In this document: in pieces, positions 1-7,557 of the stretch
Layout: each line of letters opens with the position of its first letter
Numbering within the stretch: the first letter of the stretch is position 1
Source of the DNA: Paenimyroides viscosum
GTDB lineage: Bacteria; Bacteroidota; Bacteroidia; Flavobacteriales; Flavobacteriaceae
Assembly: GCF_003858535.1 (NCBI RefSeq)
Contig: NZ_RQTJ01000014.1
Coordinates: forward strand, 23,082 to 70,209
Reading direction: 5' to 3'
DNA: 47,128 nt
Program-made: the position numbers and the translations under genes
The notes under the pieces: generated by a model
Database searches by the model: none
Told to the model about the DNA's origin: nothing
What the model saw: the letters and a program-made list of their open reading frames with translations, nothing else

Positions 1-38
1 ATGTTTTTTTTATTGTCTTCATTTTAAATATAGTTATC

Positions 39-395
39 ATGAGTTTTAAATTTGAAAAACTACAAATTTTGCAAAAGGCTATGAGTTTTGGAGAGGATAT
101 TTATAAACCATCCTTACAGTTTCCAAAAATTGAAATCTACAATTTATCATCTCAAATAATTCGTGCTTCAGATTCTATAGCCTTAAATATCTCTGAGGGT
201 TCAATTATGCAATCAAATCCAGAATATAATCGCTTCTTAAATTATTCTGTTCGATCATTAACAGAAGTAGTAACATGTTTATATAAGGCAAAATACAGAG
301 GATATATTGATGATCAATTGTTTGAAAAACACTATAATGAAGCATATTATTTAATGAATATGATTATTGCATTTAAAGCAAAACTCAAAAATTAA
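39..395 (+). CDS. four-helix bundle protein (S23/IVS family)
   Basis: A 118-residue, all-helical-looking protein with the features of the small four-helix-bundle family first known from proteins encoded in 23S rRNA intervening sequences. The conserved block NISEGS lies near residue 52 and is followed by RFLNYSVRSLTEV, the usual third helix. No catalytic motif is visible and the cellular role of the family is not settled. The gene stands alone, about 150 bases ahead of the ribosomal operon and on the same strand. Its own promoter would lie largely outside the window. The family assignment is firm; the function is unknown. Confidence 0.85.
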   Translation: MSFKFEKLQILQKAMSFGEDIYKPSLQFPKIEIYNLSSQIIRASDSIALNISEGSIMQSNPEYNRFLNYSVRSLTEVVTCLYKAKYRGYIDDQLFEKHYNEAYYLMNMIIAFKAKLKN

Positions 396-425
396 TATGC
401 CTACAAAGTTTAGCTTCAATCAAAC

Positions 426-446
426 TGACACCCAACACCCGACATC
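426..446. repeat. short degenerate direct repeat (ACACCCRAC-like)
   Basis: Just after the four-helix-bundle gene the sequence reads as two near copies of a nine-base unit, ACACCCAAC then ACACCCGAC. It is C-rich on this strand, unlike the surrounding AT-rich DNA. From general familiarity, such runs often flank this gene family in Bacteroidota, but that was not checked here. The rest of 396-479 shows nothing else. Confidence 0.35.
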
Positions 447-479
447 AATTACCCTTCACAAAAATAAATCCCGAAACCA

Positions 480-511
480 TTTGCTAAAAACAATAAACTG
501 TTATATATTTG
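480..511 (+). promoter_or_regulatory. promoter of the rpsF operon
   Basis: TTTG at 480-483 and TATATTTG at 504-511, 20 bases apart, fit the Bacteroidota -33/-7 consensus (TTTG and TAnnTTTG) very well. Transcription should start near 517, leaving a leader of about 29 bases before rpsF. That leader shows no obvious fold. Confidence 0.8.
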
Positions 512-545
512 CACCCAATTTTATAACAAATTAAATATAATTATT

Positions 546-887
546 ATGAATCATTATGAAACTGTTTTCATTTTGAATCCCGTTTTATCTGAAACTCAGG
601 TAAAGGAAACAGTACAGAAATTCGAAGATTTTCTTGCTTCAAAAGGGGCTAAAATGATCTCTAAAGAAGATTGGGGCTTAAAAAAATTAGCTTACGAAAT
701 TCAAAACAAAAAAAGTGGTTTTTACCATTTATTCGAGTACACTGTTACAGGTGAGGCACTTATTAGTTTAGAAACTGAATTCCGTCGTGACGAAAGAATC
801 ATGCGTTTCTTAACTGTAGCTTTAGACAAGCATGCTATTTCTTGGGCAGAGAGAAGAAGAGAGAAATTAAAAACTAAAAAAGCGTAA
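546..887 (+). CDS. rpsF: 30S ribosomal protein S6
   Basis: A 113-residue S6 protein of normal length. It starts with the typical NHYETVFILNP strand and contains the S6 core GLKKLAYEIQNKKSGFYHLFEY. S6 binds the central domain of 16S rRNA as a heterodimer with S18, which is encoded six bases downstream. The C-terminal tail is short and Lys/Arg-rich. It is the first gene of the rpsF-rpsR-rplI operon, with a strong promoter directly upstream. Identification is secure. Confidence 0.98.
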   Translation: MNHYETVFILNPVLSETQVKETVQKFEDFLASKGAKMISKEDWGLKKLAYEIQNKKSGFYHLFEYTVTGEALISLETEFRRDERIMRFLTVALDKHAISWAERRREKLKTKKA

Positions 888-893
888 TTTATC

Positions 894-1190
894 ATGTCAA
901 CAATCGAACAATCTGCAAAAGGTAAAAAAGACGGAGATATCAGATATTTAACGCCTTTAAACATTGAAACTAACAAAACTAAAAAATATTGTCGTTTCAA
1001 AAAATCTGGAATCAAATACATCGATTATAAAGATGCTGATTTCTTATTAAAATTCGTTAACGAGCAAGGTAAAATTTTACCTCGTCGTTTAACTGGAACT
1101 TCTTTAAAATACCAAAGAAAAGTATCTGTAGCTGTAAAACGTGCGCGTCACTTAGCTTTAATGCCTTACGTTGCAGATTTATTAAAATAA
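894..1190 (+). CDS. rpsR: 30S ribosomal protein S18
   Basis: A 98-residue S18 homologue. The conserved stretch RYLTPLNIE...[20 protein letters not shown] and the C-terminal block [32 protein letters not shown] are both present. S18 is S6's partner on the small subunit. The gap to rpsF is only 6 bases, so the two are co-transcribed. Downstream comes an unusually structured 63-base spacer before rplI. Confidence 0.98.
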
Positions 1191-1202
1191 TAACAAATTA
1201 AA

Positions 1203-1253
1203 GTTGTTGCCTCGCTACTGGCGGGCTAACTTCTTATTAAAAAGGACAACAAC
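1203..1253 (+). promoter_or_regulatory. stem-loop in the rpsR-rplI spacer, closing on the rplI start codon
   Basis: The spacer can fold into an outer stem, GTTGTTG at 1203-1209 with CAACAAC at 1247-1253. It encloses a GC-rich hairpin at 1209-1226 (5' arm GCCTCGC with one bulged T, 3' arm GCGGGC, loop 1216-1220). G1209 can pair in only one of the two stems. The outer stem ends directly against the rplI ATG at 1254, so folding would bury the initiation region. The structure is visible in the sequence; a regulatory role for it is inference. An inserted REP-like hairpin is the other reading. Confidence 0.5.
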
Positions 1254-1694
1254 ATGGAAATTATCTTAAAACAAGATGTTCAAAAATTAGGATTTAAAGA
1301 CGATTTAGTAACTGTAAAACCAGGATACGGTCGTAACTATTTAATTCCTCAAGGTATGGCTGTTTTAGCTACACCTTCTGCAAAAAAAGTTTTAGCAGAA
1401 AACTTAAGACAAAGAGCTCACAAAGAAGCTAAATTAATCGCTGACGCTAACACTATTGCAGAAGCATTAAAAGCTTTAGAGATCAAGATTGCTGTTAAAG
1501 CTGGTGGTGAAAAATTATTCGGTTCGGTAACGAATGCTGATATTGCTGCTGCTTTAGAATCTAACGGTCAATCAATCGACAAAAAATTCATCACTTCTGG
1601 TACAATCAAACGTTTAGGTAAATATGCTGCAAACGTACGTTTACACCGTGATGTAATTGTTGAATTACCATACGAAATTGTTGCTGCTGAGTAA
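1254..1694 (+). CDS. rplI: 50S ribosomal protein L9
   Basis: A 146-residue L9 homologue. The N-terminal rRNA-binding domain shows MEIILKQDVQKLGFKDD and the signature VKPGYGRNYLIPQGMA around residues 22-37. A long connecting helix and the C-terminal domain follow (GGEKLFGSVTNADIAAAL). Length and domain order are those of the family. It is the last gene of the rpsF operon and is followed by a clear intrinsic terminator. Confidence 0.98.
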   Translation: MEIILKQDVQKLGFKDDLVTVKPGYGRNYLIPQGMAVLATPSAKKVLAENLRQRAHKEAKLIADANTIAEALKALEIKIAVKAGGEKLFGSVTNADIAAALESNGQSIDKKFITSGTIKRLGKYAANVRLHRDVIVELPYEIVAAE

Positions 1695-1717
1695 TTAGCT
1701 GCAAAATAGTATATTTG

Positions 1718-1747
1718 AAAACCTTCTTTTTACAAGAAGGTTTTTTT
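1718..1747 (+). terminator. intrinsic terminator of the rpsF operon
   Basis: An 11-bp perfect stem (AAAACCTTCTT with AAGAAGGTTTT, 1718-1728 and 1734-1744) with a 5-base loop runs into a T-tract up to 1747. It sits 24 bases after the rplI stop. Confidence 0.9.
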
Positions 1748-1761
1748 ATTAAATTTATCGA

Positions 1762-2331
1762 ATGAATTGTACAGATCTAAACCAGAAACTTACAGGTAAC
1801 TCAAACCAAATTTTTATAACAACCTATCATTCTCCGTTGGGCTTGATGTTTTTGGGTGCTACTGAAAAAGGAATTTGTTTGGTTGAATTTTATGATCGAA
1901 TTCATTTGGAAAAAACACTTTTAAAATTAGCCGAAAGTTTAAAGGCACATTTTGTTGAGGAAGAAAATGAGCATCTAAATCAATTAAAAGAAGAACTTAG
2001 CTTATATTTCGATAAAAAACTTCAAAAATTTACAATTCCGTTGGTTTTTACAGGAACCGATTTTCAACAGAAAGTATTTCAATCATTAATTAAAATTCCG
2101 TACGGAAGCACATCAACCTATAAAAATCAGGCAATTGTTTTGGGCGATGTAAAAGCAATTCGTGCCGTTGCTACTGCCAATGGATTGAATAAAATTGCCA
2201 TTGTTATTCCGTGTCACCGAATTATTGGAAGCAATGGTTCAATGGTTGGTTATGCAGGTGGAATTCACAGAAAACAAGCGTTATTGCAGTTAGAAGGCGC
2301 TTTACATCAAAATCAATTTAGTTTATTATAG
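1762..2331 (+). CDS. ogt: methylated-DNA--protein-cysteine S-methyltransferase
   Basis: A 189-residue O6-alkylguanine-DNA alkyltransferase, which repairs alkylated guanine by moving the alkyl group to its own cysteine. The active-site motif IPCHRI is present with the acceptor Cys at residue 151. It is followed by the Asn/Gly-rich turn and GYAGGIHRKQALLQLE, as in Ogt. The helix-turn-helix entry IPYGSTSTYKNQA lies near 112-124. There is no AdaA-type zinc domain, so this is the stand-alone Ogt type. The WYL regulator starts three bases after the stop, so the two are probably co-transcribed. Confidence 0.95.
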   Translation: MNCTDLNQKLTGNSNQIFITTYHSPLGLMFLGATEKGICLVEFYDRIHLEKTLLKLAESLKAHFVEEENEHLNQLKEELSLYFDKKLQKFTIPLVFTGTDFQQKVFQSLIKIPYGSTSTYKNQAIVLGDVKAIRAVATANGLNKIAIVIPCHRIIGSNGSMVGYAGGIHRKQALLQLEGALHQNQFSLL

Positions 2332-2334
2332 TTT

Positions 2335-3291
2335 ATGAGTGAGCTTGATGTAAAGAAATTCAACCGTATTTTAAGTATTTATGTGCAGTTGCAATCACGA
2401 AACTGGATTACGGCTAAACAATTTGCCGACCGTTATCAGGTAAGTGTTCGAACAATTTATAGGGATATAAAAGCCTTGGAAAATGCTGGCGTGCCTATTT
2501 ATAACGAGCAGGGTAAAGGGTATGCTTTGGTTGAAGGATACAAAATTCCGCCGACTATTTTTACAAAAAACGAAGCGTATAGTTTTGTAATTGCAGAAAA
2601 GTTGATGGAAAACTTTGCCGATAAAAAAATGAGTTTTCATTTTTCGTCTGCTTTGCACAAAATGAAAGCTGTTTTGCGATCGAGCGAAAAAGAAAATGTA
2701 GCTTTAATTGAAGATCAATTTTTAATTTTCGATACCACATCAAGTAAAACTACCAATGAAATGCTTTCGGTTTTGTTAGAAAGCATCGTTTCAAAAAAAC
2801 AGATAAAAATTTTATACCAAAAACCCGGTGAAAGTAAACCCGATGAACGACTTTTAGAACCAATCGGAATTTTTTACGAACATGATTATTGGTATTTCAT
2901 GGCTTTTTGCTATTTGCGAAATGATTACCGTCAGTTTAGAATTGATCGGGTTAAGCAGATTGTAAACATAAATAATCTTTTTAATCGAGAACACAAACCA
3001 TTAGATTATTTTTTGAATGAAAAAAAACAGATGGAAGTTCAAAAAACAACGGTTAAAATTTTAGCTCCTAAAAAATCGGCACATTATTTTAATTGGGATC
3101 GAAATTCGTATGGTTTTGTATCAGAAAAAGAACAAAATGATAAAATGGAATTGACTTTTGAAACCACTACGAATTTACAATATTTTGCCCGTTGGTTTTT
3201 AATGTACAGTGTAGAAGCCGATATTGTTGAACCACCTGAATTAAAACAATTAGTAGCCGATTTATTGAAAAAGGCTATTGAAAAATCATAA
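2335..3291 (+). CDS. HTH/WYL-domain transcriptional regulator (YafY-like)
   Basis: A 318-residue regulator. The N-terminal DeoR-type winged helix (residues about 8-65) includes WITAKQFADRYQVSVRTIYR and DIKALENAGVPIY. The WYL effector domain covers about 145-230, with IKILYQKPGESKPDERLLEP and YWYFMAFCYLRNDYRQFRIDRV, and a C-terminal WCX-like part follows. Such proteins sense an unknown ligand, in some cases nucleic acid. Immediate linkage to ogt suggests a link to DNA damage or alkylation, but that is inference. Fusion and frame look intact. Confidence 0.9.
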   Translation: MSELDVKKFNRILSIYVQLQSRNWITAKQFADRYQVSVRTIYRDIKALENAGVPIYNEQGKGYALVEGYKIPPTIFTKNEAYSFVIAEKLMENFADKKMSFHFSSALHKMKAVLRSSEKENVALIEDQFLIFDTTSSKTTNEMLSVLLESIVSKKQIKILYQKPGESKPDERLLEPIGIFYEHDYWYFMAFCYLRNDYRQFRIDRVKQIVNINNLFNREHKPLDYFLNEKKQMEVQKTTVKILAPKKSAHYFNWDRNSYGFVSEKEQNDKMELTFETTTNLQYFARWFLMYSVEADIVEPPELKQLVADLLKKAIEKS

Positions 3292-3325
3292 AAAGTTGCC
3301 CTAAAAACCAAATAAGTGCATGGTA

Positions 3326-3405
3326 TGTCATTCCGACGGAGGAGGAATCTTCAGTAATCAATAACTCAAGATTCTTCACTCCATTTTATTTTGTTTAGAT
3401 TGACA
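3326..3405. repeat. palindromic intergenic repeat element
   Basis: The stretch begins TGTCATTCCGACGGAGGAGG and ends near TGACA. An inner stem pairs GAATCTT (3345-3351) with AAGATTC (3368-3374), and the outer ends TGTCA/TGACA are inverted. It is richer in GC than its surroundings and lies between the WYL gene and the convergent DinB gene. It resembles interspersed repeats I associate with flavobacterial genomes, from memory only. It may also serve as a weak terminator. Confidence 0.5.
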
Positions 3406-3425
3406 CTTTTAGGACATCCTCTTTT

Positions 3426-3896
3426 TTAGTATCGGTCCCAGAAAAAAGGTGGTTCTATATTCAAACTTCTTAAATAAACGTAACCTTGTCCGCGGTGGTG
3501 AATTTCATTGTCAATAAAATACAGAATATTCTGAATAACAGGAAATTTATATTCACCAAATAAATTAAATTCTTCCTTAAAACGATTTTCAGAAATTTGC
3601 ATAAATAATTCATTGATTTTAGGTGTAGCATCGTCCCAAGCGTTTAATAAATCGGCTTTTGTGGTAAGTGGCAAATTGTGGTTATAACCTTCGGTAGAAT
3701 TGTTCACAATTCCTTCCAATCCAGGAACGGCAATAGACAATAATTCTTTAACCAAATCGGCAAATGTTCGCATACCGCCAATGTTGTATTCAAAAAGTTC
3801 TTTTTCTGGAAATGCTTCAATCACTCTACGTGTTAAAGTTCTGTGACCTTGCCAATGAGTCAATAATTCTTCGTTTGTTAAAATGTTTACTTTCAT
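3426..3896 (-). CDS. DinB-like four-helix bundle protein
   Basis: A 156-residue DinB/YfiT-type protein. I use the start at 3896 (MKVNILTNEELLTHW) rather than the longer frame to 4013, because a TAATTTTG -7 box lies at 3926-3933, inside that extension. The C-terminal motif NEIHHRGQGYVYLRSLNIEPPFF is typical, with His residues placed for a metal site. The N-terminal metal-binding His usually seen after the second helix is not obvious (the local sequence is VKELLSIAVPG), so metal binding may be incomplete. The family includes thiol-dependent transferases. The substrate is unknown. Confidence 0.8.
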   Translation of the reverse strand: MKVNILTNEELLTHWQGHRTLTRRVIEAFPEKELFEYNIGGMRTFADLVKELLSIAVPGLEGIVNNSTEGYNHNLPLTTKADLLNAWDDATPKINELFMQISENRFKEEFNLFGEYKFPVIQNILYFIDNEIHHRGQGYVYLRSLNIEPPFFWDRY

Positions 3897-3925
3897 ACTA
3901 ATTGATTTAAATATTATTTTCAGTT

Positions 3926-3950
3926 CAAAATTATGAAGCAGGTTTGACAA
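3926..3950 (-). promoter_or_regulatory. promoter of the DinB-like gene
   Basis: On the minus strand TAATTTTG (3926-3933) matches the -7 consensus. A TTG (3948-3950) lies upstream, but with a 14-base spacer that is shorter than usual, so the -33 assignment is weak. Confidence 0.55.
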
Positions 3951-4060
3951 CTGTGTGTCATGCGAAAAATTAATTTTAATAAGTTTTAATCTATTTTGAT
4001 GCAACTTTACCATTGGTTGTTAAAACATTAAATAAATTCAGTTAAATGCACAGATACCTT

Positions 4061-4068
4061 TATCTTTG
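4061..4068 (+). promoter_or_regulatory. -7 box for the LpxL-like gene
   Basis: TATCTTTG fits TAnnTTTG. Transcription would start near 4075, which excludes the in-frame ATG at 4066 and supports the ATG at 4084. Confidence 0.65.
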
Positions 4069-4083
4069 CAAAAAATTTCATTA

Positions 4084-4977
4084 ATGAAATATATTTTATT
4101 TATCATTGTATATGCTTTGTTGTGGTGTGTGTCTATACTGCCGTTTCGAGTATTGTATTTACTTTCGGATTTTTTTTATTTTCTGGTATATAAAGTAATT
4201 AAGTACCGCGTTAAAACAGTTCGATATAATTTAGAATTGACATTTCCACAATTATCATTTGCCGAAAGAAAAGAAATTGAGAAGAAATTCTATGCCCATT
4301 TATGTGATATGTTTCTTGAAATGATAAAAACCATCACCATTTCGCCAAAAGAACTCGAAAAACGCTTTGCCTTTTCAAATTTAGAATTGATTGAAGAATA
4401 CGAAAAAAAGCAAAAAAGCATTATTTTAATGTTACCACATTACGGAAATTGGGAATGGATTGTAGGTTTAAATAAGTTTTTAGATTTTAAAGGTTTCGGA
4501 ATTTATAAACCGTTGAAAAATAAGTATTTCGATAAACTTGTTAGGGATATTCGTTCGCGTTTTAATGCCGAATTAATTTCTACGCACGATACAACTGGTG
4601 TAATACGTGAAAATCAGTCAAAAGGATTTTACGGAACTTATTTGTTTTTAAGCGATCAAACTCCGGTATTAAGACCAAATCTTCATTGGGAACTATTTAT
4701 GGGAGTTGAAGTACCTGTACACATGGGCGCCGAAGGTTTAGCACGCAAGTTAAACATGAATATTTTGTATATAAAGATTGATAAAGTGAAACGTGGATAT
4801 TATCAAGCTACTTTTTCTGAAATTACTGATGATATTAGAAATGAACCTAAATACAAACCCACCAGAATATTTTTAGATAGGGTAGAGGCACAAATAAAAG
4901 CAGCTCCCGAATATTATTTCTGGACGCACAAACGTTGGAAATACAAAGGCCAAAAAGAGCAATATGAAACTAAATAA
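4084..4977 (+). CDS. LpxL/HtrB-family lipid A (lysophospholipid) acyltransferase
   Basis: A 297-residue membrane-anchored acyltransferase. An N-terminal hydrophobic segment (residues about 1-40) is followed by the catalytic motif HYGNWE, giving His119 and Glu124 in the HX4E arrangement of late lipid A acyltransferases. GFGIYKPLKNKYFDKLVRDIRSRF, SDQTP and the C-terminal YFWTHKRWK are also typical. It should transfer a secondary acyl chain during lipid A assembly at the inner membrane. Acyl-donor specificity cannot be read. The start is chosen from the -7 box at 4061-4068. Confidence 0.9.
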   Translation: MKYILFIIVYALLWCVSILPFRVLYLLSDFFYFLVYKVIKYRVKTVRYNLELTFPQLSFAERKEIEKKFYAHLCDMFLEMIKTITISPKELEKRFAFSNLELIEEYEKKQKSIILMLPHYGNWEWIVGLNKFLDFKGFGIYKPLKNKYFDKLVRDIRSRFNAELISTHDTTGVIRENQSKGFYGTYLFLSDQTPVLRPNLHWELFMGVEVPVHMGAEGLARKLNMNILYIKIDKVKRGYYQATFSEITDDIRNEPKYKPTRIFLDRVEAQIKAAPEYYFWTHKRWKYKGQKEQYETK

Positions 4978-5011
4978 AAAGAGTCGGAATTTACTTAAAT
5001 TCCGACTCTTT
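4978..5011. terminator. bidirectional intrinsic terminator
   Basis: A 15-bp perfect stem (4978-4992 with 4997-5011) and 4-base loop, with A-rich and T-rich flanks. It serves the plus-strand acyltransferase and the minus-strand lipoprotein. Confidence 0.9.
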
Positions 5012-5016
5012 ATTTA

Positions 5017-5787
5017 TTACTGTTTTTTAGAAAATTTCATTTTAAGCTGATCTCCTGAAAAAAGATGCAGTTTATTATCAATAATTTTATAATTGGTAAT
5101 GCTTGGCAGTTCTTTTAAAAATTCAGTTTCCATATTTTCGTGCACACACATCATTCTGGTTGATGCAATGTTTGCAAACCGTATGGTTTCATTCTGAATA
5201 AAAATACCTCCTTTAATACCGTTACAACTCGCATTGCCGGACATGTAAGCTTCTTCACTTTCAAACTGAATAAAAGGTGTTTTTAAGTATTTGTTGGCTG
5301 GTATTTCATTTCCGTTAAAAGAATTTAGCTCCCAAGTAGCCTGTAGTTTTTTTGGTACGATAAAATTACCACATCCGTTTAGCTCTAATATTTCGCCAGT
5401 TGCATCGGTAAGTTCTACTTTTGTTTTGTATGAAAAATTGTTGTCAGACATTCCATCTGAACAATCTTGCTGACTAATGGTAACTTGTATTTTGTAAGTA
5501 GCATTTTCAGATCGAATCAATTGTACGTTGGCATCTTGCGCTTGATCAATTCTTTCAATAGGAAAAGCTTCTCTGTTACCGTCGATATCTTGGTAAACTA
5601 CAAAATTATTGTCCAATTCAATATTCCAGAAAGGTTCGGTTCCTAATCCTTTAAAATGCGGATCAAATGTTTGTTCGTTAAATTTTGTTATAGACGAAGA
5701 AGTAGTATCAGCGGATTTTTGCTTGCTTTTACACGAAACCATAATGCCTAATAAAGTAACAAAAAGTAATAGATGTATCTTTTTCAT
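5017..5787 (-). CDS. lipoprotein with COG3650-like and META domains
   Basis: A 256-residue lipoprotein. The signal peptide ends in a lipobox-like VSC at about residue 19. Residues about 45-145 resemble the COG3650-type envelope domain (GTEPFWNIELD, then CSDGMSDNNFSY). Residues about 150-255 form a META/HslJ-like domain (ATWELNSFNG, SGNASCNGIKGG, STRMMCVHENMETEFLKEL). META proteins are envelope or stress related, with no known enzymatic reaction. It sits alone between terminators. A weak promoter-like TATATTTTG lies just upstream on the minus strand. Confidence 0.8.
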   Translation of the reverse strand: MKKIHLLLFVTLLGIMVSCKSKQKSADTTSSSITKFNEQTFDPHFKGLGTEPFWNIELDNNFVVYQDIDGNREAFPIERIDQAQDANVQLIRSENATYKIQVTISQQDCSDGMSDNNFSYKTKVELTDATGEILELNGCGNFIVPKKLQATWELNSFNGNEIPANKYLKTPFIQFESEEAYMSGNASCNGIKGGIFIQNETIRFANIASTRMMCVHENMETEFLKELPSITNYKIIDNKLHLFSGDQLKMKFSKKQ

Positions 5788-5814
5788 GATATTTTTTATT
5801 AAAGATACAAAATA

Positions 5815-5849
5815 TAATAAAAACCCTTTAGTGTTTCATAACTAAAGGG
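5815..5849 (-). terminator. intrinsic terminator of fabG
   Basis: The stem CCCTTTAGT (5824-5832) with ACTAAAGGG (5841-5849) has an 8-base loop. On the minus strand it is followed by a T-tract. Confidence 0.85.
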
Positions 5850-5874
5850 CTTAAATTCTTTGTATAAATAATTG

Positions 5875-6621
5875 TTATGTTAGCATTCCGCCATCAACAT
5901 TTATAACCTGTCCAGTAATATAGGTCGCTAAATCTGATGCTAAGAATACACATGTATTTGCGATATCTTCTGGAGTTCCGCCACGTTTTAACGGAATCGC
6001 ATCTGTCCAACCTTTAACGGTTTCTTCGCCTAATTTTGCGGTCATTTCAGTTTCGATAAATCCTGGAGCAACCACATTACAACGAATGTTTCTTGAGCCT
6101 AATTCTAAAGCTACTGATTTTGAAAAACCAATAATTCCGGCTTTTGATGCAGCGTAATTTGCCTGTCCTGCATTTCCTTTCACACCAACAACAGAACTCA
6201 TGTTAATAATAACACCGTTTCTTGTTCTAAGCATGGTTTTTTGCACGGCTTTGGTCATGTTAAAAACCGATTTTAAATTCACATCCATTACGTTGTCAAA
6301 GTCGGCTTCGCTCATTCGCATCAACAAATTGTCTTTAGTAATACCGGCGTTGTTAATTAAAACATCAACAGTTCCAAAAAATTCCAACACCTTATCCACT
6401 AAATCTTGTGCTTCGTTAAAATCTGCTGCATTAGATTTGTATGATCTTGCTTTAACACCCAATTTTGTTAATTCTTTTTCTAAAGCAATGGCAGCTTCTT
6501 CAGATGAACTGTATGTAAATGCTACATTCGCACCTTGTTGTGCAAAGGTTAAGGCAATTCCTCTACCAATTCCACGAGTTGCTCCTGTTATTATTGCGGT
6601 TTTTCCTTCTAATAATTTCAT
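5875..6621 (-). CDS. fabG: 3-oxoacyl-[acyl-carrier-protein] reductase
   Basis: A 248-residue short-chain dehydrogenase with the FabG pattern: TGATRGIGRG cofactor loop (12-21), NNAG (90-93), the catalytic Ser in INMSSV (about 143), and YAASK with Tyr156/Lys160. The end ITGQVINVDGGML is characteristic. It carries out the NADPH-dependent reduction of 3-oxoacyl-ACP in fatty acid synthesis. The frame extends to 6648, but the -7 box at 6646-6653 overlaps that start. The ATG at 6621 gives the normal N-terminus MKLLEGKTAIITG. Confidence 0.95.
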   Translation of the reverse strand: MKLLEGKTAIITGATRGIGRGIALTFAQQGANVAFTYSSSEEAAIALEKELTKLGVKARSYKSNAADFNEAQDLVDKVLEFFGTVDVLINNAGITKDNLLMRMSEADFDNVMDVNLKSVFNMTKAVQKTMLRTRNGVIINMSSVVGVKGNAGQANYAASKAGIIGFSKSVALELGSRNIRCNVVAPGFIETEMTAKLGEETVKGWTDAIPLKRGGTPEDIANTCVFLASDLATYITGQVINVDGGMLT

Positions 6622-6645
6622 GTAATAGTTTTTAACACTTTTAGG

Positions 6646-6653
6646 CAAATATA
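6646..6653 (-). promoter_or_regulatory. -7 box of fabG
   Basis: The minus strand reads TATATTTG, a perfect TAnnTTTG match about 25 bases before the ATG at 6621. No convincing -33 TTG was found. Confidence 0.7.
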
Positions 6654-6663
6654 AAATAAAAAA

Positions 6664-7557
6664 TTATAATTCGGTAGGATCTTTAAACTCGTATTTTTTA
6701 TGATTTCTCCACGAAGCGCCAATTCCTGCCTGAATTTTATGCGGAGTATTTTCTATACTTGTTCCACCAAAAGCATCAATCTGTAAGTTTTGGTTAATTT
6801 TATAAGTTAAACCGCCTTTTAAAGAAGCATCATTCATAAACGGAACCGCAATATTATTGTATTTACGATCGATAATTCCTTGATGTTCGCCAAAAATGCT
6901 CCATCTGTCGCTTAAACCCAACGATGCAGTTACAATGTAACTAATGTTTCTAAATTCTTCTTCGGTAACATTTTCGCCAATAAAGTTATAGGTAATGCTG
7001 AAACGTTTGCTTAAATGCTGTTGCGCAATAAGCATGCTTTTTAAGCCAATTTCGGGTAATTCGGGATAATAAATATTGTGTTTAAAATTAAATTGTCCGC
7101 CTGCATAAATCGAAACAGCCGGAATCAATCTTCCCCATTTAAAACGCTGATTTGCTTTCCAGCTGTAAACATTTCGCTTTTCAACGTAGTATTTGTAATG
7201 ATCGTAAATTAAAAATTTAGCTCCAAAGTTTAGCTGACGAAAACCACTGTTGTTGACATTTAAATTATAATCGGTTTGATTGTAGCTGCTAAAATATAAA
7301 TCGGCAATAAATTCTAAGTTCTCTAACATATCACCGTAACGTAGTTGAACCTGAAAATTGTTATGTTTATTTATTTTTTCGGTATGAAATTCATCGTTTT
7401 GAAAGGTATATCCACCTTCAATCTGAAAAATACCTTTACTAACGCTGTAAGCTCCCATAGAAGAACTTGGGCGATTGGTATTGATATCTTTGGTATATTG
7501 CGCTTTTGCAGAGATCGATCCTAACAAAACAATAGCTATATAAATGTATTTTTTCAT
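6664..7557 (-). CDS. outer-membrane-type beta-barrel protein (MetA-phenol-degradation/transporter-like)
   Basis: A 297-residue exported protein. The signal peptide MKKYIYIAIVLLGSISAKAQ ends at Ala-Gln, as is usual here. The rest alternates in short amphipathic strands (for example FQIEGGYTFQND, FQVQLRYGDML, WSIFGEHQGI). NTNRPSSSMGAYSVSKG near the N-terminus fits the family commonly annotated as transporter in Bacteroidota. It probably sits in the outer membrane; its cargo is unknown. Its ATG overlaps the upstream stop by 4 bases, so it is translationally coupled to the spermidine-synthase-like gene and is the last gene of the XRE operon. Confidence 0.7.
   Translation of the reverse strand: MKKYIYIAIVLLGSISAKAQYTKDINTNRPSSSMGAYSVSKGIFQIEGGYTFQNDEFHTEKINKHNNFQVQLRYGDMLENLEFIADLYFSSYNQTDYNLNVNNSGFRQLNFGAKFLIYDHYKYYVEKRNVYSWKANQRFKWGRLIPAVSIYAGGQFNFKHNIYYPELPEIGLKSMLIAQQHLSKRFSITYNFIGENVTEEEFRNISYIVTASLGLSDRWSIFGEHQGIIDRKYNNIAVPFMNDASLKGGLTYKINQNLQIDAFGGTSIENTPHKIQAGIGASWRNHKKYEFKDPTEL

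Noticed and set aside
4066..4083. Upstream ATG of the LpxL-like gene
   Set aside because: It lies within the TATCTTTG -7 box, so it would precede the transcription start.
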